The position numbers and the translations under genes are program-made. A DNA stretch of 64,000 nucleotides from Rhodococcus sp. SGAir0479 (GTDB lineage: Bacteria; Actinomycetota; Actinomycetes; Mycobacteriales; Mycobacteriaceae): positions 4,774,001 through 4,838,000 of the forward strand of contig NZ_CP039432.1 of assembly GCF_005484805.1 (NCBI RefSeq), written 5' to 3'. The notes beneath the pieces are model-generated. The model was not told the origin of the DNA, did no database searches, and worked only from the letters and a program-made list of their open reading frames with translations. Numbering within the stretch: position 1 is the first letter of the stretch; the number at the start of each line of letters is the position of its first letter. Positions 56,115 through 64,000 of this stretch are shown piece after piece.

Positions 56115-57659
56115 CTACTCGTCCTCGGTGAGGTCGTCCTCCGCGGACAGCAGGGCCGAGCCGGCGACGCCCTGCTGCTGGAGCGCGTCCAGGAAGGAAT
56201 GGGCCCAGCGGTCGACGTCGTGTGAGAGGACCTGACGGCGCAGGGCACGCATGTGGCGTCGGCCGTCCTCCCGGTCCTGGTTCAGCGCCGCCTCCATCTT
56301 GTCCTTGACGTCGTCGAGGTCGTGCGGGTTGCACAGGAACGCCTGACGGAGTTCGGCTGCCGCACCGGTGAATTCGCTGAGCAACAGTGCGCCGCCCAGA
56401 TCGCTGCGGCACGCCACGTACTCCTTGGCGACCAGGTTCATGCCGTCGCGCAGCGGAGTCACCAACATGACATCCGCGGCGACGAAGAATGCGATCAGCT
56501 CGTCGCGACCGATGGGGCGGTGGATGTAGTGCACCACCGGGCGCCCCACCTCGGCGTACTCGCCGTTGATGCGGCTGACCGTCTGCTCGATCGCGCCGCG
56601 CATCTGCACGTAGCTCTCGACGCGTTCCCGGCTCGGGGTCGCCAACTGCACCATGACGGTGTCGGCCGGATCGACCCGGCCCTCCTGGAGAAGCTCGTAC
56701 AGGGCGTCGAGTCGGACGTCGATGCCCTTGGTGTAATCCAGGCGGTCGACGCCGAGCATGATGTGTTCGGGGTTGCCCAGCTCCTCGCGAATCTGCTTGG
56801 CGCGCTCGCGGATCGACCTGCGGCGCGACAACTCGTCGAGCTGACCGGAGTCGATGGAGATGGGAAAGGCGCCCACCCGCACGGTGCGGAAGCCGACCTG
56901 CACGATGCCGAGCTTGGACCGCACCCCGACCGTGCCACGGGAGGTCTGCTGGCCGGCCAGGCGGCGGGCCAGGAACATGAAGTTCTGCGCGCCGCCGGGT
57001 AGGTGGAAGCCGATGAGATCGGCGCCGAGGAGACCCTCGACGATCTCGCGCCGCCACGGCATCTGCATGAACAGTTCGACCGGCGGGAACGGGATGTGCA
57101 GGAAGAACCCGATGGTGAGGTCGGGGCGCAGCATCCGCAGCATCTTCGGCACCAGCTGCAGCTGGTAGTCCTGGATCCAGACGACGGCGCCCTCGGCCGC
57201 GGCCTTCGAGGTGGCCTCGGCGAACCGGCGGTTGACCTCGACGTAGGCGTTCCACCACTCGCGGCGGTACTCGGGCTTGACGATGACGTCGTGGTACAGC
57301 GGCCACAGGGTGGCGTTGGAGAAGCCCTCGTAGTAGTCGGCGACCTCCTGCGAGCTCAGTGGCACGGGGTAGAGGTCGAGGCCGTCCTCGACGATGGGGT
57401 CGAGCTCCACGTCGGGCACCCCGGGCCATCCCACCCACGCGCCCTTGTTGTTGCGCAGGATCGGTTCGAGCGCGGTGACGAGCCCGCCGGGGCTGCGCTT
57501 CCAGCGGGTGGAGCCGTCGGGCAACTTCTCCAGATCCACCGGGAGACGGTTGGCGACGACGACGAACTGGGAGCCGGTGCCCTCCGGTTCGCCGCGGTCG
57601 CCGGACCCCGCGAGTGCGGCCCCCTCGGAATTCGTCGATGGTTCCGAGGGCGCAGTCAC
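56115..57659 (-). CDS. otsA: OtsA, trehalose-6-phosphate synthase
   Basis: A 514-residue GT20 glycosyltransferase: [12 protein letters not shown] start, [44 protein letters not shown] and the nucleotide-binding [14 protein letters not shown]. It makes trehalose-6-phosphate from a nucleoside-diphosphate glucose and glucose-6-phosphate. The N-terminal 30 residues are a polar extension. otsA follows mce4 in M. tuberculosis too (Rv3490), so this is conserved synteny rather than functional coupling. Confidence 0.95.
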   Translation of the reverse strand: MTAPSEPSTNSEGAALAGSGDRGEPEGTGSQFVVVANRLPVDLEKLPDGSTRWKRSPGGLVTALEPILRNNKGAWVGWPGVPDVELDPIVEDGLDLYPVPLSSQEVADYYEGFSNATLWPLYHDVIVKPEYRREWWNAYVEVNRRFAEATSKAAAEGAVVWIQDYQLQLVPKMLRMLRPDLTIGFFLHIPFPPVELFMQMPWRREIVEGLLGADLIGFHLPGGAQNFMFLARRLAGQQTSRGTVGVRSKLGIVQVGFRTVRVGAFPISIDSGQLDELSRRRSIRERAKQIREELGNPEHIMLGVDRLDYTKGIDVRLDALYELLQEGRVDPADTVMVQLATPSRERVESYVQMRGAIEQTVSRINGEYAEVGRPVVHYIHRPIGRDELIAFFVAADVMLVTPLRDGMNLVAKEYVACRSDLGGALLLSEFTGAAAELRQAFLCNPHDLDDVKDKMEAALNQDREDGRRHMRALRRQVLSHDVDRWAHSFLDALQQQGVAGSALLSAEDDLTEDE

Positions 57660-57714
57660 GGAGTCGTACTCCTTCTCGTCGTTGTGCTCTCTGTCGTGCC
57701 GGGTGGGGCGAGGA

Positions 57715-57888
57715 TCAGTCGAGCTTGGGATTCGGGCCGATGCCGAGCATCGAGAGCAGCATCCGGCATTCGTCGGCGTCGGCGGCGTAAGCAGCGACGA
57801 CGCGCTGGGCCTGCCGGGCGGTCTCGTCGGCTACGGGCTCGAGGTCCTCGTCCGCGATGTCGTTCTCGGTGGTCGTCTTCGCGGCCAT
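57715..57888 (-). CDS. Small conserved protein, Rv3489-like
   Basis: 57 residues, acidic, with a helical C-terminus [17 protein letters not shown]. It lies 55 bp upstream of otsA on the same strand, where M. tuberculosis has the similarly small Rv3489. The ATG at 57886-57888 is preceded by GGAA. No domain or function is known; a regulatory or partner role for OtsA is only suggested by position. Confidence 0.75.
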   Translation of the reverse strand: MAAKTTTENDIADEDLEPVADETARQAQRVVAAYAADADECRMLLSMLGIGPNPKLD

Positions 57889-58026
57889 CTTGTTCCTTCC
57901 GGGCTTGCTGCGATTTCTCCGCAGGTAGTTCCTGAGTGCGACTCTATGAGAACCGCCCCGGCCCGCGCCAGTCACCGCCCAGTTAGGGTGTGCTCACTCT
58001 ACTGGGACCGAGGGCTGGAGGGATCG

Positions 58027-59724
58027 ATGACCGGTGGTGTCGCGGTGCTGCGGAGGACGCTTGCCCGCAACCGCGCCCGTCTGATCGCGGGCACCGTTCT
58101 GGTGAGCGTGCACCAGGTCGCCGAGACGGCGGTGCCGATCGCGATCGGGGTGATCGTCGACCGGGCCATCGAGACCGGCGACGTCACCGCACTGGTCGTG
58201 TGGCTCGCGGCGCTCGCGCTGCTGTTCGTGGTGCTGACCTCGGCGTGGCGGATGGGTGCCCGGTTCATCGTGGCCGCACTCCAGCAGGAGGCGCACCGGC
58301 TGCGCGTGGAGGTCGCCGGACGCATCCTCGACCCCCGCGGCGTCCGCACGGACCTGCGCGCCGGCGAACTGCTCACGATCTCCACCTCGGACGCGGACAA
58401 GGAGGCGTGGATCCTCGACGTGGTGCCGCGGGTCGCGGCCGCGCTGACGGCGATGATCGCCTCCGCGGTCGCCCTGTTGTGGGTGGACGTTCCGCTCGGA
58501 CTCGCGGTCCTGCTCGGGACACCGGTCATGCTCGGCCTGCTCCAGCTCGCGGCGCCGCTCATCACCCGCCGGGCGACGGCGCAGCAGGAGACCACCGCGC
58601 GCGCCACCGGCACGGCCACGGACCTGGTGAGCGGGTTGCGGCCGCTACGAGGCATCGGCGCGGAGGCGACCGCGGCGGACCGCTACCGCCGGGTCAGCCG
58701 TGACGCGCTGGCCGCAACACTGCGGGCAGCGAAGGCGACCGGCGTGTTCGTCGGGGTGTCGATGACCGTGAGCGCTCTGCTCGCGGTGTCCGTCGCCGGG
58801 GTCGCGGGATGGTTCGCGCTCGACGGCCGCATCTCGGTGGGCGAGCTCATCACAGTCGTCGGCCTGTCGCAGTTCATCGTGGAACCGCTCGGCATGCTGG
58901 CGCGGATGCCCGGCTTCTACGCGACCGCGCGAGCCTCGGCCGACCGGCTCGCACTGGTGCTGGACGCGGAGCCGCTGTTGCCGGAGGGGACGGTGGCGCC
59001 GTCCGGCCGCGGCGACGTCGAGGTGCGCGCGGTGACCTATCGGTCCCTCGCCGGCGTCACGCTCGCGGTGGCGCCCGGCGAACTGGTCGGCGTCGTCGCC
59101 TACCGGCCGGAGGACGCCGAGGCGCTCGCCGAGGTGCTGTCCGGGCAGGTGCCACCCGACCGGTACGAGGGCGAGGTTCGGGTCGGTGGTGTCGCGCTGG
59201 CCGAGCTCGGCCTCGTCCACGCGCGGCGCACGCTGCTGGCCGAGCCGCACCACACCGACCTGTTCGCCGGCACCGTCCACTCCAACGTCACCGCCGGTGC
59301 GCCCGGCGCCGATCAGGGCGCCGTGCAACGCGTGCTGGAGGCTTCGGCGGCGGCGGACGTCGTCGCCGTCCATCCGGCGGGCCTCGCGCACGAGGTCACC
59401 GACCGGGGCGCCAGCCTGTCGGGCGGGCAACGTCAGCGCGTCGCGCTGGCGCGGGCGTTGGCCGCGGCGCCGCCGGTGCTGGTCCTGCACGATCCGACCA
59501 CCGCGGTGGACGCCGTCACCGAACACGCGATCGCCGAGGGCATCGCGGCGGCGCGGCACCGCGACACCCGTGCGCAGTCGACCGTCCTCGTCACCGGAAG
59601 TCCCGCACTGTTGTCGGTCACCGACCGCGTGCTGGTTCTCGACGGCGGCCGGGTGGTGGCCGAGGGCACACACGCGGAACTGGCCACGCGTGACGAGCAC
59701 TACCGGAAGGCGGTCCTGCGATGA
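58027..59724 (+). CDS. ABC exporter subunit 1 (TMD-NBD) with degenerate nucleotide site
   Basis: 565 residues: six-helix exporter domain (about 1-310) and a nucleotide-binding domain. The signature LSGGQRQRVALARAL is canonical, but Walker A is replaced by GVVAYRPEDAEAL (no GK-S/T), the Walker B end reads LVLHDPTTAVD (Pro in place of the catalytic Glu), and the H-loop His is missing (VTGSPALL). This is the non-catalytic half of a heterodimer with the next gene, to which it is coupled by an ATGA overlap. GGAGG precedes the ATG. Substrate unknown. Confidence 0.88.
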   Translation: MTGGVAVLRRTLARNRARLIAGTVLVSVHQVAETAVPIAIGVIVDRAIETGDVTALVVWLAALALLFVVLTSAWRMGARFIVAALQQEAHRLRVEVAGRILDPRGVRTDLRAGELLTISTSDADKEAWILDVVPRVAAALTAMIASAVALLWVDVPLGLAVLLGTPVMLGLLQLAAPLITRRATAQQETTARATGTATDLVSGLRPLRGIGAEATAADRYRRVSRDALAATLRAAKATGVFVGVSMTVSALLAVSVAGVAGWFALDGRISVGELITVVGLSQFIVEPLGMLARMPGFYATARASADRLALVLDAEPLLPEGTVAPSGRGDVEVRAVTYRSLAGVTLAVAPGELVGVVAYRPEDAEALAEVLSGQVPPDRYEGEVRVGGVALAELGLVHARRTLLAEPHHTDLFAGTVHSNVTAGAPGADQGAVQRVLEASAAADVVAVHPAGLAHEVTDRGASLSGGQRQRVALARALAAAPPVLVLHDPTTAVDAVTEHAIAEGIAAARHRDTRAQSTVLVTGSPALLSVTDRVLVLDGGRVVAEGTHAELATRDEHYRKAVLR

Positions 59725-61502
59725 GCGCCCAGGAGCAGGAGCTGCTTCCGGTCGCGCCGGCGTCCGAGAGCTGGCGTTGGCTCGGCGGCGAACTGGCCCG
59801 GTACCGGGGGCTCACCGTCCTGACGCTGGTCGTCGGTCTGGTCGCGGCCGCGGCCACGGTGGTTCCCGTGTACGTGTTCGGGGTGCTGGTCGACCGAGTA
59901 CGCGACGGTGCCCCGGTCTCCACGATCGTCGGTGTCGTCGCGGTCATCACCGTCGCCGCGATCGTCGCGGGAACGCTCACCGGCGTCGGCTCCTACCTGG
60001 TCGCGCGGCTGGGCGAGGGCACCCTCGCGGACCTGCGCGAGCGGGTCGTCGCGCGGGCACTCCGCCTGCCCGACACCACGCTCGAACGCGTGGGCAAGGG
60101 CGATCTGCTGTCCCGCGTCGGTGACGACGTCTCGGTGATCGGCAAGGCGGTCTCCGACGTCGTTCCCAGTCTGATCTCGGCGCTCCTGCTCGTGGTGCTG
60201 TCGATGGCCGCGATGGTGGGGATCGACTGGCGTCTCGGGCTGGCCGGGATGGTCGCACTGCCGATGTACGCGCTCGCGCTGAAGTGGTACCTGCCGCGGT
60301 CCGGTCCGCTGTACGCCGACGAGCGCGTCGCGATGGGGCGGCGCTCGCAGGCGCTGATCGGCAGCATGCAGGGGGCGCGCACCGTCCGCGCCTACGGGCT
60401 CGAGGAGCGGCACCTCGCCGACATCGATCGTGCATCGGCGGACGCGCGCGATCTCTCGGTCGGGGTCTTCGGTCTGTTCACCCGGTTCGCCGGTCGCGGC
60501 AACCGGGCCGAATTCGTCGGTCTGGCAGTGATACTCGCCGTGGGGTTCGCGCTCGTGAAGGCGGACGCCGTCACGGTCGGTGAGACGACCGCGGCCGCCC
60601 TGCTGTTCCACCGTTTGTTCAACCCGATCGGTGCGCTGCTCTACACCTTCGACGAGGTGCAGTCGGCGGGAGCCAGTCTCGCGCGGCTCCTCGGTGTCGT
60701 CGGGATCCCCGAGACCGGCGGCGCCGGGGCGGGTCCCGAACCCGCCGACGCCTCCCTCGAACTCGTCGACGTGCGGCACAGTTACGACGGCGGGCACGAG
60801 GTACTGCACGGAGTGAGCCTGCGGATCGAGCCGGGTGAACGGGTGGCGTTGGTCGGCTCCACCGGGGCCGGCAAGTCGACGCTCGCGGCGCTCGCGGCCG
60901 GCTCGCTGCCGCCGACGTCGGGGACCGTCCGCCTCGGCGGTGTCCCGCTCGACGACCTCGGGCGGGAGCGGGTGCGCCGCCACGTCGCCATCGTCAGCCA
61001 GGAGGTCCACGTGTTCGCCGCACCGCTGATCGAGGATCTGCGGCTGGCCCGGCCGGATGCGACGGCCGACGACGTCACCGCGGCGCTCACCGCCGTGGGC
61101 GCACTGTCGTGGGTGACAGCGCTCGAGGACGGGTTGGCCACCGTCGTCGGCGAGGGCGGACACCCGCTGACGGCGGCGCAGGCGCAGGAACTCGCCCTCG
61201 CCCGGCTCGTCCTGGCCGACCCGCCGGTCGCGATTCTCGACGAGGCGACCGCGGAGGCCGGAAGTGCCGGTGCCCGCGAACTCGAGCGGGCCGCCGAGGC
61301 CGCGACGCGTGGGCGGACGACCCTCGTCGTCGCGCACCGGCTCACGCAGGCCGCGTCGGCGGATCGGGTCGTGGTGCTCGAGCACGGCCGGATCGTCGAG
61401 CAGGGAGCTCCCGCGGATCTGGTCGCCGCCGGGGGCCGGTATGCCCAGTTGTGGGCGGCATGGGAAGGCGCAGGCGACCGGAGCGGTTCGCTACGAGCAT
61501 GA
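59721..61502 (+). CDS. ABC exporter subunit 2 (TMD-NBD) with intact Walker motifs
   Basis: 593 residues: six-helix exporter domain and an NBD with canonical Walker A GSTGAGKSTLAAL, Q-loop IVSQEVHVF, Walker B VAILDEATAEAG with catalytic Glu, and H-loop VVAHRLTQ. The signature motif is degenerate (PLTAAQAQELALARL instead of LSGGQ). It complements subunit 1: together they build one complete ATP site and one dead site, as in asymmetric heterodimeric exporters. It may export lipids or drugs. Confidence 0.89.
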   Translation: MSAQEQELLPVAPASESWRWLGGELARYRGLTVLTLVVGLVAAAATVVPVYVFGVLVDRVRDGAPVSTIVGVVAVITVAAIVAGTLTGVGSYLVARLGEGTLADLRERVVARALRLPDTTLERVGKGDLLSRVGDDVSVIGKAVSDVVPSLISALLLVVLSMAAMVGIDWRLGLAGMVALPMYALALKWYLPRSGPLYADERVAMGRRSQALIGSMQGARTVRAYGLEERHLADIDRASADARDLSVGVFGLFTRFAGRGNRAEFVGLAVILAVGFALVKADAVTVGETTAAALLFHRLFNPIGALLYTFDEVQSAGASLARLLGVVGIPETGGAGAGPEPADASLELVDVRHSYDGGHEVLHGVSLRIEPGERVALVGSTGAGKSTLAALAAGSLPPTSGTVRLGGVPLDDLGRERVRRHVAIVSQEVHVFAAPLIEDLRLARPDATADDVTAALTAVGALSWVTALEDGLATVVGEGGHPLTAAQAQELALARLVLADPPVAILDEATAEAGSAGARELERAAEAATRGRTTLVVAHRLTQAASADRVVVLEHGRIVEQGAPADLVAAGGRYAQLWAAWEGAGDRSGSLRA

Positions 61503-61507
61503 TTCGT

Positions 61508-62158
61508 CTAACCGGCCCGGCGGCCGAACCGGCGATCGAGCGCGACTGCAGCCCAGGCCGAGACGACCGCCGGAACCACGTAGACGGTCCAGCCGAGGGA
61601 GTTCAGGACCCTGCTCCAGCCGAGCGAGGCAGCCAGTGAATCGGAATCGACGAGCAGGTACGTCACCAGGGAGAGGAGCGCGGCGACCGGGAGCGCCCAC
61701 AGGCATTCCAGGTGTCGGCGCCGCGCGACCAGCCACCCGGCAGTCGCGAGGGTGACGCCGGTGGCGATCAACGCCAGGATGATTGCTCTGACTCGGTAGT
61801 AGCCGAGCGTTCCGGCGGTGGCCTCCAATGCGTACATGACCAGCGTTCTGACCGCCGGGACCGCCAACACCAACGCGGCGCCGACCAAGGCCCTCGCGCC
61901 GCTGCGAGCTGCCACGAGAACTGCGACGGCCAGTCCCACCGACATCACCGCGATCTGCGTGGACAGCGCGACCTTTCCGAGTGCCAGCGCCGAGTGGGTC
62001 GGCAACCGAACTGCGATCAGGACAGAGGTCCACAGGACCAGGTGCCCGGCGAGTAGTCGCACAGGTTCGGTCCGCTCATTCGACCGGTCGGTGGGGCGGA
62101 CTTTGGGATCGGGCGGTCGAGTCCCGAACTGCGCGGGCGATTCGTCTGGGCCGGTCAC
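61508..62158 (-). CDS. Integral membrane protein of unknown function
   Basis: 216 residues: a polar N-terminal tail of about 33 residues, then six or so hydrophobic helices (for example LAGHLVLWTSVLIAV, IAVMSVGLAVAVLVA, AIILALIATGVTLATAG) and a short basic end. No family is recognised. It is convergent with the ABC exporter (5 bp between stops) and divergent from the GT87-like gene, 62 bp from its start. Confidence 0.72.
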   Translation of the reverse strand: MTGPDESPAQFGTRPPDPKVRPTDRSNERTEPVRLLAGHLVLWTSVLIAVRLPTHSALALGKVALSTQIAVMSVGLAVAVLVAARSGARALVGAALVLAVPAVRTLVMYALEATAGTLGYYRVRAIILALIATGVTLATAGWLVARRRHLECLWALPVAALLSLVTYLLVDSDSLAASLGWSRVLNSLGWTVYVVPAVVSAWAAVALDRRFGRRAG

Positions 62159-62220
62159 GTCGACGATTGTCGACCATCGCGGTGGTCGCCGCAGTACATA
62201 CCGGCTGTTAGGTTTGACCA

Positions 62221-63513
62221 GTGGGACAAACAGGACAGAGTCGGACCGGCTGGGCGTCGTGGGAACTCTTCTTCCGCGGCCGTGGGGGTGCCGCCGTCGC
62301 GGTGGCGGCGATGGCGGTCTCGATCGCGCTGAGTGCCGGCTTCCTTGCGGGGCACGACTTCATCGACCTGCTCGTCTACCGGATGGGCGCGCGGGTGCTG
62401 CTCGACGGCGACGACATCTACGGCACGCTGCCACCGGTGGTCGGCGACTTCGGATTGCCCTTCACCTACCCGCCGCTCGCAGCGATCCTCTTCGTCCCGC
62501 TGGCGCTGATCCCACTCGGACTCGGCAAGCTCGTCTTCACACTCGTCTCGGTGGCCGCCTTGGCATCGACCCTCCGATTGGTGCTCGCCCGGCTGCGCCC
62601 GGAGCTGGGGGCGCGGGCCGCATGGACCGTGACCGCCGTGGCGGTCGCCGTCGCCCTGCAACTCGAGCCGGTCCGGGAAACCGTCAGCTTCGGGCAGATC
62701 AACATGGTGTTGATGGCGCTGGTCGCGGTGGACGTGCTGACCGAGAAGCCGAAATGGCCGCGCGGCGTGCTGATCGGGCTCGCGGCCGCCATCAAGCTGA
62801 CGCCCGGCGCCTTCCTGCTCCTGTTCCTGCTCCGACGCGATTGGCGAACCAGCGGTCGCATCGTGGCCGCCACCCTCGGCTTCACCGCGCTGGCTTTCGT
62901 GGCGATGCCCGAGGCGTCGGTCAAGTACTGGTCGGAGACGCTCCCGGACACCGGCCGCATCGGCCCGGCCTACTTCGCGAACAACGAGTCGCTGAAGGCC
63001 GTCATCTCGCGATTCGGTCCGTCCGAGCACATCGGATCGGTGCTGTGGCTGGGCGCGGTCGCGGTCATGCTGGTGGTCGCGGTGATCGCGATCCGGCGCG
63101 CCCTCGCGCACGGCGATCTCGTCGTCGCGCTGCTGGCGAATGCGACGGCGGTTCTGCTGGCCTCACCGGTGTCGTGGTCGCACCACTGGGTGTGGGCGGC
63201 GCCGGCGCTGCTGGTCCTGACGATCCGGATGTTGCGTACCCCTCGACCCTGGAATGTCGCCGGTGCCACGGCCATCGGGGTGCTGTTCCTCGTCGGCCCG
63301 CAGCATCTGCTGCCGACTGCCGAGGATCGCGAGCTCGACTGGGCGCTGTGGCAGCACCTGCTGGGCACGCTGTACGTGACCGTCGGGTTCGCGTTCCTGC
63401 TGTGGCTCGCGTTCGGGGCCTACCGGGAGCGGCCGGTGGCAGGTGGCGGTCCAACGGCGCCGCTCACGAGTCCGGGGTCTCCAGCTGCAGGCGGTAGGTC
63501 GCGCCGCTCCTGA
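62221..63513 (+). CDS. GT87 polyprenol-phosphate mannosyltransferase-like protein
   Basis: A 430-residue multispanning protein of the DUF2029/GT87 family. After the first helix it has the acidic loop GHDFIDLLVYRMGARVLLDG, matching the catalytic Asp region of PimE and arabinomannan mannosyltransferases, then about ten helices with FTYPPLAAILFVPLALIPL and SHHWVWAAPALLVL. Such enzymes transfer mannose from polyprenol phosphate to cell-envelope glycolipids outside the membrane. Which one it is cannot be told. Its 3' end overlaps the convergent lipoprotein gene by 50 bp. Confidence 0.85.
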   Translation: MGQTGQSRTGWASWELFFRGRGGAAVAVAAMAVSIALSAGFLAGHDFIDLLVYRMGARVLLDGDDIYGTLPPVVGDFGLPFTYPPLAAILFVPLALIPLGLGKLVFTLVSVAALASTLRLVLARLRPELGARAAWTVTAVAVAVALQLEPVRETVSFGQINMVLMALVAVDVLTEKPKWPRGVLIGLAAAIKLTPGAFLLLFLLRRDWRTSGRIVAATLGFTALAFVAMPEASVKYWSETLPDTGRIGPAYFANNESLKAVISRFGPSEHIGSVLWLGAVAVMLVVAVIAIRRALAHGDLVVALLANATAVLLASPVSWSHHWVWAAPALLVLTIRMLRTPRPWNVAGATAIGVLFLVGPQHLLPTAEDRELDWALWQHLLGTLYVTVGFAFLLWLAFGAYRERPVAGGGPTAPLTSPGSPAAGGRSRRS

Positions 63514-63895
63514 GGTCGTCCGCTGTGAACGTCTGTCCCGCAAACTGGTTGAGGTTGACCTCGTAGCGCGGTTGGTTCGCCGGGACGTCCGTGAAGTGCG
63601 CGGAGTAGGTGCACACGACAGTGCCGTCGGGCCGGTGGGTGACGGCGTCGAGTCGCAGCGGTGCCGTGGTCGTGGTGGCACCTGTGCCGCCGGAGACGAC
63701 TGCGATGTCGTTCGCCGCCACGCGGGCTCGGCCGACGGTGCACGTGCCGGTGTCGGGGGACGCCTGGTCCGCCTCTCCGGTGAACACGATCGTGGCCTTG
63801 AAGGTGTCGGGCGTATCGACATTGGTGACGCAGCCGGCGAGCGCGGCGGCGCCCAGAGCCACGACGGTTGCGACGCCCACGCGTTCCCGGGTCAT
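63464..63895 (-). CDS. Small lipoprotein, unknown function
   Basis: 143 residues with a lipoprotein signal: MTRERVGVATVVALGAAALA then GC, lipobox Cys at residue 22. The mature part is Thr-rich, with two further cysteines (GTCTVG, VVCTYS) that could form a disulfide and a short conserved-looking FADQTF-like end (NQFAGQTFTADDL). No family recognised. The stop lies inside the end of the convergent GT87 gene. Confidence 0.75.
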   Translation of the reverse strand: MTRERVGVATVVALGAAALAGCVTNVDTPDTFKATIVFTGEADQASPDTGTCTVGRARVAANDIAVVSGGTGATTTTAPLRLDAVTHRPDGTVVCTYSAHFTDVPANQPRYEVNLNQFAGQTFTADDLRSGATYRLQLETPDS

Positions 63896-64000
63896 GGCGT
63901 CACGATATGCTCTGCGCCACGATCACGTGTGATTGAGAGTTGAACCACACTCGCCACGAAAACGGGGGCTGGTGGATATCGTCTGCTGTGCGGTGCCCGA
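63896..64000. other. Right edge, no gene supported
   Basis: The last 105 bp, upstream of the lipoprotein gene, show no coding frame that can be supported within the window. They probably contain the lipoprotein promoter. Confidence 0.4.

Noticed and set aside
56060-56115. Terminator between mam4B and otsA
   Set aside because: Only a 7-bp stem with a long loop can be drawn (CCCCGGT with ACCGGGG), too weak to call.

Overview
The window is a very GC-rich chromosomal stretch from a mycolic-acid actinobacterium, most likely Rhodococcus or a close Nocardiaceae relative. The evidence is gene content and protein similarity to the Mycobacterium tuberculosis sterol genes, plus operators matching the known KstR (TnnAACnnGTTnnA) and KstR2 (AnCAAGnnCTTGnT) consensus sites. 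No rRNA, tRNA, CRISPR array, transposase or integrase was recognised. Species cannot be assigned from the sequence alone.

Layout. (1) 1-5695: KstR2 regulon part one: an edge-cut gene, fadD3, fadE30, ipdF, the repressor kstR2 and fadA6. (2) 5715-15041: accessory block not present at this point in M. tuberculosis: METTL7-like methyltransferase, alpha/beta-hydrolase-LuxR fusion, stand-alone CYP102-like P450, DUF2277 protein, a secreted/membrane/degenerate-ParA trio, and a large NB-ARC LuxR regulator. (3) 15145-20428: KstR2 regulon part two: ipdC-ipdB-ipdA-echA20 divergent from two SDR genes. (4) 20585-25243: second accessory block: an unknown protein with a MoxR ATPase and a VWA protein, bracketed by two related palindromes, then a GyrA-like/GNAT fusion. 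(5) 25344-45240: KstR regulon for sterol side-chain attack: ddn-like gene, fadA5, cyp125, the ltp3/ltp4/double-DUF35 operon, F420-dependent enzymes, echA19, fadD19, fadD17, fadE27, fadE26, fdxD, hsd4A. (6) 45876-56089: the complete mce4 sterol importer (yrbE4AB, mce4A-F and two Mce-associated proteins). (7) 56115-64000: otsA, a small protein, a heterodimeric ABC exporter, membrane proteins, a GT87 mannosyltransferase-like protein and a lipoprotein.

How it works together (family knowledge plus inference). Mce4 imports sterol. CYP125 oxidises the terminal side-chain carbon, and FadD19/FadD17 make CoA thioesters. FadE26-FadE27, EchA19, Hsd4A, FadA5 and the Ltp proteins shorten the chain. After rings A and B are removed by enzymes encoded elsewhere, FadD3 activates the C/D-ring propionate HIP, and FadE30, IpdF, FadA6, IpdC, EchA20 and IpdAB finish it. 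KstR boxes sit at the side-chain and import promoters, and KstR2 boxes at the HIP promoters.

The least explained parts are the MoxR-VWA trio with its flanking palindromes, the GyrA-GNAT fusion, the two Ltp proteins that lack the thiolase catalytic triad beside a duplicated DUF35 protein, and the trio ending in a P-loop-less ParA-like protein.
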